A DNA stretch of 35,731 nt, from assembly GCA_001898855.1 (NCBI GenBank), contig MKVN01000047.1, forward strand, positions 1 to 35,731, in the 5' to 3' direction. The position numbers and the translations under genes are program-made. Below the pieces are notes generated by a model. The model was not told the origin of the DNA, did not search any database, and saw only the letters and a list, made by a program, of their open reading frames with translations. Shown here in pieces: positions 29,653-35,731 of this stretch. The first letter of the stretch is position 1. Each line of letters opens with the position of its first letter. The stretch comes from Micrococcales bacterium 73-13 (GTDB lineage Bacteria > Actinomycetota > Actinomycetes > Actinomycetales > Microbacteriaceae).

Positions 29653-30678
29653 TCAGCTGCCGTTGTCCTCCCAGTAGATCTGGCTGAACTCCGGGATGGC
29701 CTTCACGAAGCCGTACTTCAGCATCGTGTTGAGCATCTCCATCGTGTTGGCCTCGTCGAGCTCGGTGGTCCACTTGCCCCAGGTGATCGCCTTGAGCAGC
29801 GCCGGGTCGAGACCGCTGTACTCGGCGATGACCTTGTACATGATGTCCGGGTTGTCCTCGGTCAGCTGGATCGCCTCGGCCCAGCCCTCGCGGAACTTCC
29901 GGTACAGCTCCGGGTTGTCGTTGAGCTGGCGGTCGGACGCGGTCATCGCACCGATCACGAGCTTCTTGCCCCAGGGGACGATCGCGAACGGGTTGCCGAT
30001 GTCGCGGATCTTGTCGCCGAGCTGCTGCTTGATCTGGGTCGCCGTGGCGTCCTGGATCATGATCGCGTCGACCTTGCCCGAGTCGAGCAGGGCCCCGAGG
30101 TCGGTCGGGGCGGAGCCGACGACCTTCATCGTGGTCGGGTCGGCGCCCTGGATCGTCATCGCGTCGGCGAGGCCGAGGTGGAACAGGCCCTGGACGGTGA
30201 TCGTGCCGAGCGTCTTGCCCGCCAGGTCGGCGAACGTCTGGATGTCGCTGTCGACCGGGACGAAGACGTAGGTGTTGCCCTCCTGCGGCTGGAGCGTGAT
30301 CGGAAGGACGACCTTGGCCGGGATGCCCTGGCCGATCGCCGTCGAGACGCCGGTGACCGAGTTGTTCGACATCGCGACCTCGTTGTTGAGGATGGCGGCG
30401 ATCGCGATCGGGCTGGTCGGGCAGATCGAGATCGTCAGGTCCATGCCGTACTTCTCCCACATCCCCATCTCCTTGGCGACGTAGAAGGGCGCGTAGTCGG
30501 GCTGCGGACCCGTGCAGATCGCCACCGGCTGGAGGCCGCCACCGCCGTCGGTGGAGCCGCCGTCGGTGGGCGTGACGTTCCCACCACCGCTGCTGCACGC
30601 GGACAACAGTGCCAGCGCACTGATGGCCGCGCCCGCGACTAGCGCGGCTCGACGACCGCGGAACATGTGATTCTTCAT
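29653..30678 (-). CDS. NitT/TauT-type substrate-binding lipoprotein (no transporter partners nearby)
   Basis: A 341-aa exported lipoprotein with lipobox LSAC at Cys28 and a Gly/Ser/Thr-rich linker. The body resembles NitT/TauT/SsuA-like proteins (NMT1-like fold): QPDYAPFYVAKEMGMWEKYG, then AIAAILNNEVAMSNNSVTGV and KTLGTITVQGLFHLGLADAM. Such proteins capture nitrate, taurine, sulfonates, thiamine precursors or organic acids. The permease and ATPase genes are not adjacent. The ATG at 30678 has an AAGGAGAGG ribosome site. Its promoter (-35 TGTACA, -10 TACTAT) overlaps the operator-like site at 30773-30789, so it is probably induced with the catabolic pathway. Confidence 0.8.
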   Translation of the reverse strand: MKNHMFRGRRAALVAGAAISALALLSACSSGGGNVTPTDGGSTDGGGGLQPVAICTGPQPDYAPFYVAKEMGMWEKYGMDLTISICPTSPIAIAAILNNEVAMSNNSVTGVSTAIGQGIPAKVVLPITLQPQEGNTYVFVPVDSDIQTFADLAGKTLGTITVQGLFHLGLADAMTIQGADPTTMKVVGSAPTDLGALLDSGKVDAIMIQDATATQIKQQLGDKIRDIGNPFAIVPWGKKLVIGAMTASDRQLNDNPELYRKFREGWAEAIQLTEDNPDIMYKVIAEYSGLDPALLKAITWGKWTTELDEANTMEMLNTMLKYGFVKAIPEFSQIYWEDNGS

Positions 30679-30748
30679 AGACCCTCTCCTTTTGCGTCTT
30701 TGCTCAGGGCGGCTGCCGCGCCGGAAGCTCCCCGCGCGATCGTCCACG

Positions 30749-30777
30749 ATAGTAACAACGAAGCCGAGATATGTACA
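30749..30777 (-). promoter_or_regulatory. Promoter of the binding-protein gene
   Basis: On the minus strand TGTACA (30777-30772) and TACTAT (30754-30749) are 17 bp apart, giving a leader of about 65 bases before ATG 30678. The -35 lies inside the inverted repeat 30773-30789, which suggests repression by a bound regulator. Confidence 0.5.
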
Positions 30778-30789
30778 CTGTCAGCGTAC
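30773..30789. promoter_or_regulatory. Operator-like 17-bp inverted repeat, copy B
   Basis: GTACACTGTCAGCGTAC has GTAC-n-CTG-n-CAG-n-GTAC symmetry (14 of 16 paired positions). It matches the reverse complement of copy A at 26311-26327 at 13 of 17 bases. It sits between the binding-protein gene and the flavoprotein gene and covers the former's -35. It is the best operator candidate of the catabolic island; the regulator itself is not in the window. Confidence 0.6.
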
Positions 30790-30939
30790 GACCGTTATCA
30801 AACCTTCACACCTCGCCCGATTTCGACCAGTCTCGCTGAATGAACAGCAGACGGCGGATCGCGAGGCGCCGCACGAGACGTGACGGAATGCCGGGCCCTG
30901 ACCATCATGACCCGCCCGAACGAAAGGTATGAGCAGGAG

Positions 30940-32592
30940 ATGGCGAGCAACTCGAACGAAGCGGACGTCGTCGTCGTCGGGGGAGGGGTCGCCGGGCTCA
31001 GCACCGCCGTGAACGCGGCCCATCTCGGCCTCAGCGTGATCCTGGTCGAGAAGGGGGCCGCGTGCGGCGGGACGAGCCGCAAGGCCTCCGCCGGGATGCT
31101 GATCCCGAACAACTACTACCAGCGCGAGCACGGGATCCCGGACCCCAAGCAGGACTTCATCCGCTTCCTGGCCCGGGTCGGACGTCCCCTGCTCTACAAC
31201 CCGGACGCCGAGTTCTACGGCCTCCCGGAGTGGGAGTTCGACCTGATCGAGACGTACTACGACAACGCGGCGAAGGCGATCGAGCACCTCGACGCGATCG
31301 GTGCGCTGCGGACGATCCCGCAGCCGGCGTGGTCCAGCTACAACGAGGTCGCCGAGGACGCCTCCCCGTTCGCCAGGGGCATCTGGCCGCGGCGCGAGGA
31401 CGGCAGCGTCGGCAACGGCGCCGACTTCGTCGACGACATGGTCGCCGCGGCGCAGCGGCTCGGCGTGGTCGTCCGCACCCGGCAGCGCGTGGCGGACGTG
31501 CTGCTCGACGCCGAGGACCGCGTCGTCGGCGTGATCGCCGAAGGCGCCGACGGCGCGCGCGAGCGCTTCCGGGCGCGCAAGGGCGTGGTCTTCGCCACCG
31601 GGGGGTTCACCCACAACGCCGAGCTCACCCGTCAGTACCTGAACGGGATGTACATCGGCGGCTGCACCGCGCTGACCAGCGAGGGGGACTTCGTCCCGCT
31701 CGCCCAGGCGCTCGGCATCCCGCTGATCAACATGCACGCCGCGTTCGGCGCGCCGGTCGTCCTCGAGCAGTCCCTAGCGCGCGATCCGGACCTCGTCTCC
31801 AGCTTCACGACGCCGGGCGACAGCATCCTGACCGTCAACAAGTACGGCGACCGGGTCGGCAACGAGAAGGCGACGTACAACGACCGCACCACCCAGCACT
31901 TCCGCTGGGAGCCGGTCAAGGCCGAGTACCCGAACTTCCTGGTCTTCCCCGTCTGGGACCAGCGCAACACCGACCTCTACCACCGGGTGATCCGGCCCGG
32001 CATGGAGTCGGCCGGCAACTTCATCCCGGCGGCGGACGGCGACTGGCGCTACGTCGTCAAGGCCGACACCCTCGAGGAGCTCGCCGACGGGCTGCGCGCC
32101 CGGCTCGCCGCGGTGGCCGACGCGACCGGGGGGATCGAGCTGGCCGACGACTTCGTCGAGCACCTGCGCGCGAGCATCGAGCGCTACAACGGCTTCGCTC
32201 GGGACGGCTTCGACGCCGACTTCCGCCGGGGCGGGATGGCGATCGAGCACCACATGCACGGCCCGCAGGCGCCGGACAACCAGTCCGAGAACAAGACGAT
32301 GTTCCCGCTGGCGGAGCAGGGCCCGTACTACGCCACGATCCTGGTGCCGGGGGCGATCGACACCAAGGGCGGCCCGAGGGTGAACCGGCGCCTGCAGGTG
32401 CTCGGCTCGCGCGGGAAGCCGGTGCCGGGGCTGTACGGCCTCGGCAACTGCGTCGCCTCGGCGTCCGGCCAGGCGTACTGGTCGGGGGGCTCGACCTTCG
32501 GCCCGTACATCGCGTTCGGCTACGTCGCGGCGCACAGCCTGGCCGAGGAGCCCGACCACGGCGAGCCGGTCCGCTCGATCCTCGAGGACTGA
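30940..32592 (+). CDS. FAD-dependent dehydrogenase, fumarate-reductase/ketosteroid-dehydrogenase-like
   Basis: A 550-aa flavoprotein from the chosen start at 30940. N-terminal ADVVVVGGGVAGLSTAVNAA binds FAD, VEKGAACGGTSRKASAGM is the second flavin contact, and VVFATGGFTHNAEL is conserved. The C-terminal GNCVASASGQAYWSGGSTFG-like region with the glycine-rich cap is typical of the FAD_binding_2 family that includes 3-ketosteroid delta-1-dehydrogenase and fumarate reductase flavoproteins. It is not covalent in any visible way. It most likely introduces a double bond into, or oxidises, a cyclic ketone-type intermediate. The start is uncertain: 30940 has GGAG directly against it, 30907 is an in-frame ATG, and neither has an ideal ribosome site. 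The substrate is unknown. Confidence 0.8.
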   Translation: MASNSNEADVVVVGGGVAGLSTAVNAAHLGLSVILVEKGAACGGTSRKASAGMLIPNNYYQREHGIPDPKQDFIRFLARVGRPLLYNPDAEFYGLPEWEFDLIETYYDNAAKAIEHLDAIGALRTIPQPAWSSYNEVAEDASPFARGIWPRREDGSVGNGADFVDDMVAAAQRLGVVVRTRQRVADVLLDAEDRVVGVIAEGADGARERFRARKGVVFATGGFTHNAELTRQYLNGMYIGGCTALTSEGDFVPLAQALGIPLINMHAAFGAPVVLEQSLARDPDLVSSFTTPGDSILTVNKYGDRVGNEKATYNDRTTQHFRWEPVKAEYPNFLVFPVWDQRNTDLYHRVIRPGMESAGNFIPAADGDWRYVVKADTLEELADGLRARLAAVADATGGIELADDFVEHLRASIERYNGFARDGFDADFRRGGMAIEHHMHGPQAPDNQSENKTMFPLAEQGPYYATILVPGAIDTKGGPRVNRRLQVLGSRGKPVPGLYGLGNCVASASGQAYWSGGSTFGPYIAFGYVAAHSLAEEPDHGEPVRSILED

Positions 32593-32600
32593 GACCCGAG

Positions 32601-32642
32601 ACGACGAAGGGGGGCGCCGATCCGGGCGCCCCCCTTCGTCGT
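32601..32642. terminator. Bidirectional terminator, 18-bp perfect stem
   Basis: ACGACGAAGGGGGGCGCC pairs exactly with 32625-32642 around a 6-base loop, nine bases after the flavoprotein stop and 22 bases before the stop of the convergent SDR. It can serve both genes. Confidence 0.88.
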
Positions 32643-32663
32643 GAGCTCAGCGGATCGAGCGGC

Positions 32664-33518
32664 TCACTTGCCCGCGAAGCCGAGGTCGACCCGCAGGTCC
32701 TCGCTGGTGATGTACTTCGCGTCGTCCGAGGCGAGGAACAGCACCGCCTGGCTGATGTCGGTGACCTCCATCCACGGGTGCGGGAGGATGTGCAGCTGCC
32801 GGAGCGCCTTCGCCTTCGCCTCGATCCAGGCCTCGTGGCTCTCGAACGGCTTGCCGCCGTTCACGCCTCGCGCGAGCGCCTCCGCGAGCGGCGCGTTGTC
32901 GACGAGACCGGTCAGGATGGTCGTCGGCATGATGCAGTTCACCCGGATCCAGTGCGGGCCGAGCGCGAGGGCGAGCGAGCGCTTGAGGCCGTTGACGCCG
33001 GCCTTGGAGGACGAGTACTCCGTGAGCAGGCCGCCGCCCCGGAACGTGCTCCCGGAGCTGATCAGGATGATCGAGCCGCCCTGGCCGCGCTCGATCATGC
33101 TCGGCAGCGCCGCCTTCACGGTGCGGAAGACGCCGGTCAGGTTGACGTCCATCGTGGTGCGCCACTCCTGCTCCGTCAGCTCGGGGAACAGGCGGTAGGC
33201 GGACAGCCCCGCGTTCGCCACCACGGTGTCGATGTATCCGAAGCGGGACAGCGCGGCGTCGACGGCCCGACCGAGCTGCTCGCTGCTGCGCACGTCGGCC
33301 TTCATCGCGATCACCTCGCCGCCGACCTCCTTGACCAGGCGGACCGTCTCGTCCAGGTCGTCCTCGGTGCCGAGCGCGTAGCGGATCCCCGGGATCTGCT
33401 CGCACACGTCGGTCAGCACGACCGCGGCGCCCTCCGACGCCAGCTTGACGGCGTGCGATCTGCCCTGACCGCGAGCGGCGCCGGTGATGAATGCGACCTT
33501 GCCTGAAACTCGTCCCAT
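32664..33518 (-). CDS. Mycofactocin-coupled-type SDR dehydrogenase (second copy)
   Basis: A 284-aa SDR, equal in length to the one at 27977 and clearly its paralogue: GKVAFITGAARGQGRSHAVK, insert with CEQIPGIRYALGTEDDLDET, NAGLSAYRLFPELTE, ISSGSTFRGGGL, YSSSKAG, and the identical ending DLGFAGK. The insert and GAARGQGRSHA signature mark it as coupled to mycofactocin. ATG at 33518 has a GAGGAGAC ribosome site. It is divergent from the VOC gene. Two such enzymes in one island may act on two alcohols of the same pathway. Confidence 0.88.
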   Translation of the reverse strand: MGRVSGKVAFITGAARGQGRSHAVKLASEGAAVVLTDVCEQIPGIRYALGTEDDLDETVRLVKEVGGEVIAMKADVRSSEQLGRAVDAALSRFGYIDTVVANAGLSAYRLFPELTEQEWRTTMDVNLTGVFRTVKAALPSMIERGQGGSIILISSGSTFRGGGLLTEYSSSKAGVNGLKRSLALALGPHWIRVNCIMPTTILTGLVDNAPLAEALARGVNGGKPFESHEAWIEAKAKALRQLHILPHPWMEVTDISQAVLFLASDDAKYITSEDLRVDLGFAGK

Positions 33519-33547
33519 GTCTCCTCGTTAAAACCTAGGCCCGTAAA

Positions 33548-33592
33548 GTCCAACTGGACGTCGTACAGTAAAAGTTACTCCGGTGTTATAGT
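33548..33592. promoter_or_regulatory. Intergenic control region with two inverted repeats
   Basis: Between the second mycofactocin-type SDR and the VOC gene: GTCCA-AC-TGGAC (33548-33559), AGTAA-AAG-TTACT (33567-33579) and a TATAGT -10 for the VOC gene (33587-33592; leader about 83 bases). A -35 TACAGT at 33564-33569 is weak. The repeats do not match copies A and B well. Confidence 0.4.
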
Positions 33593-33680
33593 GAGACGCA
33601 ATGCCGGCGGTCGGAGCGGACCGCGCCCACGTCTGCATATCCCAATAGAACGCGGTATCGACAGAGGAGCATCCCCGATC

Positions 33681-34220
33681 ATGGCACTGCCGGGCGTCAC
33701 CCATCTCGATCACTTCGCCTGCACAGTCCCGGACATGGAGGAGGCGACGCGGTTCCTCGTGGACGTCCTCGGCTTCCAGGTCATGTGGACCAACGGGGCC
33801 ATGAACGTCGAGGGCGACTTCATGGCCGAGAACGTGAACGTCCATCGGGACGCGCGCATCCAGATGGTGCGCTACTTCACCCTCGGCAAGGAGGTCTCGC
33901 TCGAGCTGTTCGAGTACACCGCCCCCGACCAGCGCACCGAGCTGCCGCGCAACAGCGACATCGGCGGCCACCACGTCTGCCTGCACGTGAACTCGCTCGA
34001 GGACGCCATCGACTACCTGCGCAGCCACGGCGTGCGGGTGCTGAACGGCCCGAAGAACGCCCGCGGGCTCGCGACCGGGATGCGGTGGGTCTACTTCATG
34101 GCGCCGTGGGGCATGCAGTTCGAGCTGGTCTCCTACCCCGACGGCCGCGTGTACGACCACAGGAAGGGCACCCTCACCGAGGAGGAGCGACTCACTCCGC
34201 AGACGCAGATCACCCCGTGA
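33681..34220 (+). CDS. VOC (glyoxalase/extradiol dioxygenase-like) protein
   Basis: A 179-aa metal enzyme of the vicinal oxygen chelate superfamily. Two beta-alpha-beta3 modules: THLDHFACTVPDMEEATRFL with H11, SLELFEY with E75/E78, GGHHVCLHVNSLEDAIDYL with H98 and MQFELVSYPDG with E148, giving the usual H/E-H-E ligand set. It could be a glyoxalase, epimerase or non-dioxygenase lyase; the presence of H11 and the missing tyrosine/His triad argue against a typical ring-cleavage dioxygenase. GAGGAG lies 11 bases before ATG 33681. Co-transcribed with the SnoaL-like gene 48 bp downstream. Specific activity is unknown. Confidence 0.8.
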   Translation: MALPGVTHLDHFACTVPDMEEATRFLVDVLGFQVMWTNGAMNVEGDFMAENVNVHRDARIQMVRYFTLGKEVSLELFEYTAPDQRTELPRNSDIGGHHVCLHVNSLEDAIDYLRSHGVRVLNGPKNARGLATGMRWVYFMAPWGMQFELVSYPDGRVYDHRKGTLTEEERLTPQTQITP

Positions 34221-34268
34221 GCGCGCACCCGCGTCGCGCGAACCCCGGACGACACATGGAGGACAGGC

Positions 34269-34793
34269 ATGGCTTCGGAACGACCCGCTGAGATTTCCCT
34301 TCGTTCGATCTCCGTCGACCCGAAGGACTGGATCGAGATCCAGCACCTGTGGTCGGTGTACGCGCGCTACTCGGACACCCCGGACATCGAGCGGTACCGC
34401 GAGATCTTCACTCCGGACGCGACATGGAAGCTGCGCAGCTCCGGCACCGTGAGCGCGGAGTGGGTCGGCTGGTACCCGCCGCAGACGTTCATCGGCCTGG
34501 AGCCGATGCTCGCCGGCCTCGGCCAGCACGCCAAGAACGTGAAGTTCGGGTCGGCGAACGCCGAGTTCCCGACCATGCACGTGATGTCCAGCCCGCTGAT
34601 CTCGGTGGACGGGGACACCGCGCACGGCAGCTGGTACCTGTCGACCTTCCGGCTGATGGTCGCCGGCGACGAGTCGCCGGCCAAGTCGGGCGGGAAGTAC
34701 GAGGTCGACTTCGTCCGGATCGACGGCCAGTGGTGGATCAAGGACGTCTACCTCGACCTGTACTGGACGGCCGGGCCCGGCAGCCTGCGCTGA
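34269..34793 (+). CDS. SnoaL/NTF2-like protein
   Basis: A 174-aa cone-shaped NTF2-fold protein. The N-terminal helix and first strand carry the common pattern IQHLWSVYARYSDTPDIERY followed by REIFTPDATWKL, and later FPTMHVMSSPLISVDGDTAH with a His, and GQWWIKDVYLDLYW at the C-terminus. In this family Asp and His residues in the cavity catalyse cyclisation, isomerisation, hydration or dehydration of polyketides, steroids and terpenoids. A clear GGAGG ribosome site precedes ATG 34269. The pairing with a VOC enzyme suggests consecutive reactions; no substrate can be named. Confidence 0.8.
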   Translation: MASERPAEISLRSISVDPKDWIEIQHLWSVYARYSDTPDIERYREIFTPDATWKLRSSGTVSAEWVGWYPPQTFIGLEPMLAGLGQHAKNVKFGSANAEFPTMHVMSSPLISVDGDTAHGSWYLSTFRLMVAGDESPAKSGGKYEVDFVRIDGQWWIKDVYLDLYWTAGPGSLR

Positions 34794-34816
34794 CCGGCGC
34801 CCGCCTCGCACACGGC

Positions 34817-34853
34817 AGCGGCCCCCGCCACCATCCCGGTGGCGGGGGCCGCT
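34817..34853. terminator. Bidirectional terminator between convergent genes
   Basis: AGCGGCCCCCGCCACC pairs perfectly (16 bp) with 34838-34853 around a 5-base loop. It is 23 bases after the SnoaL-like stop and 11 bases from the stop of the convergent enolase-superfamily gene. Confidence 0.88.
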
Positions 34854-34864
34854 TCCTGGTCCCG

Positions 34865-35731
34865 TCAGCTGCGCGGCGGATGCGCCCGGACCGCGGCCTC
34901 GTCGACGTCCGCACCCCACCCGGGCGCGGTCGGCACCGGGAAGCGGCCGCCGGAGGCCCGGAAGGGGGAGGTCAGCAGCTCGTCGTACCAGGGCGCGAGG
35001 TCCCCGTCGATCTCCATCACGGACAGGTTCGGCACCACGGCGCAGAAGTGCGCGGTCATCAGGTTCGCCAGCGGTCCGTAGAAGTTGTGCGGCGCCACGG
35101 CGACGTCGTAGGCCTCCGCGGCCTCCGCCATCCGGACGGACTCGCTCAGGCCGTTCATCGGCACGTCGATGACCGCCACGTCGAAGGCGCCCGCCTCCAG
35201 GAACGGCATCAGCTGGCGCCGCCCGTAGAGCGTCTCGCCGGACGCGATCGGCATCGCGGCGATGTCCCGGAGCGATCGGAGCTCGGCCGGGGTGAGGCCG
35301 TCGAGCTCCAGCCACATCAGATCGAGGTCGGAGAGCGCGCGGGCGATCTTCCGGACGCCGTCGACCCGGTAGTTGAAGTTCAGGTCCAGCGCCACGGCGG
35401 AGCGGCCCGCCGCGCCGTCGGCGAGGGCGATCAGCTGCTCCCGGATGGTCCGGATCCGCTCGGGGCTCGCGCCGAGCGCCGGGAAGTCGCCCTCGCCGCC
35501 GAAGCCCGCCACGTCGACCGTCAGCGGGTCGTGATCGAACAGGATGACGTTCGCCTTCAGGCCGCGGAAGCCGCGCTCGGCGGCGTCCGCGCCCGCGGCC
35601 CGCAGGTCGGCGATCGTCGAGGGCCTCGGCAGCTGCATCTCCTCGTGCCAGCGCACCCGGTACAGCCCGCAGTGCGAGAAGTACACCTCGATGTCGTCGC
35701 GGACCGCGCCGCCGAACAGTGCCGCGACCGG
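34865..35731 (-). CDS. Enolase-superfamily enzyme, mandelate racemase/muconate lactonizing type (C-terminal part)
   Basis: 289 codons including the stop are in the window; the N-terminal capping domain is outside and the frame is open at the right edge. The fragment starts PVAALFGGAVRDDIEVYFSH, which is the hinge between the capping and barrel domains. Metal ligand positions are visible: Asp in VALDLNFNY, Glu in MWLELDGL, Glu in SGETLYGRR, and a His in VAPHNFYGPL matching the catalytic His of the mandelate racemase branch. It would abstract a proton alpha to a carboxylate, for epimerisation or dehydration of a sugar or hydroxy acid. The role in this island is an inference from position. Confidence 0.85.
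   Translation of the reverse strand, partial: PVAALFGGAVRDDIEVYFSHCGLYRVRWHEEMQLPRPSTIADLRAAGADAAERGFRGLKANVILFDHDPLTVDVAGFGGEGDFPALGASPERIRTIREQLIALADGAAGRSAVALDLNFNYRVDGVRKIARALSDLDLMWLELDGLTPAELRSLRDIAAMPIASGETLYGRRQLMPFLEAGAFDVAVIDVPMNGLSESVRMAEAAEAYDVAVAPHNFYGPLANLMTAHFCAVVPNLSVMEIDGDLAPWYDELLTSPFRASGGRFPVPTAPGWGADVDEAAVRAHPPRS

Noticed and set aside
33563-33579. A third copy of the 17-bp operator
   Set aside because: Only about 8 of 17 bases match and the spacing of the GTAC-like ends differs, so it is listed as a separate repeat.
1-35731. CRISPR arrays, tRNA or rRNA genes, insertion sequences, prophage genes
   Set aside because: No regularly spaced repeats, cloverleaf-like sequence with conserved ends, transposase or integrase motif was found on reading through the window.

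Overview
This window comes from a very GC-rich actinomycete chromosome. The likeliest group is Microbacteriaceae or a close relative, inferred from base composition, an actinobacterial type of membrane-fused NirK, DUF6457 inside a molybdenum cofactor operon, mycofactocin-type dehydrogenases and many leaderless TANNNT promoters. No rRNA, tRNA, insertion sequence, integrase or CRISPR array was seen. The very long open frames opposite many genes are GC-bias shadows and are left out.

Layout. 1-3357 (minus): the N-terminus of a YpfJ-like zinc metallopeptidase, a DUF805 membrane protein, a long acyl-CoA oxidase/dehydrogenase, a strong terminator and two small proteins (75 and 29 aa). 3448-7679: recQ divergent from a DHA2-type MFS exporter, followed by an EamA transporter. 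7714-9743 (minus): an HTH-TOBE molybdate regulator with modA and modB but no modC. 9835-14705: a copper and nitric-oxide module of three overlapping minus-strand genes (SufR-like regulator, NnrS-like membrane protein, nirK fused to a membrane domain and an extra cupredoxin), divergent from a DUF2249 gene.

14764-18402 (plus): moeB-moeA-moaC-mobA-DUF6457-moaD, every junction overlapping. 18420-20823: a membrane-anchored alpha/beta hydrolase divergent from a two-HTH regulator, with a perfect 26-bp palindrome over the regulator promoter. 20843-22841 (minus): mog-moaE-moaA, which completes Moco synthesis apart from a few accessory steps. The uptake, cofactor and nirK genes side by side suggest a host that respires nitrate or nitrite, with the Moco-dependent nitrate reductase encoded outside the window.

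23026 to the end is a catabolic island: an SDR, a CynX/NimT-type MFS carrier paired with an FMN-dependent 2-hydroxyacid oxidase, a small Dabb/EthD-like protein, a ketopantoate-reductase-like enzyme, two mycofactocin-coupled-type SDRs, an EthD-domain protein, an orphan NitT/TauT-type binding lipoprotein, a fumarate-reductase/ketosteroid-dehydrogenase-like flavoprotein, a VOC enzyme, a SnoaL-like protein and a truncated enolase-superfamily enzyme. Strong hairpin terminators separate its transcription units. Two of its intergenic regions carry related 17-bp inverted-repeat sites. The set resembles a pathway for an alicyclic or aromatic compound that I cannot name, and it is the best candidate in the window for an undescribed system.
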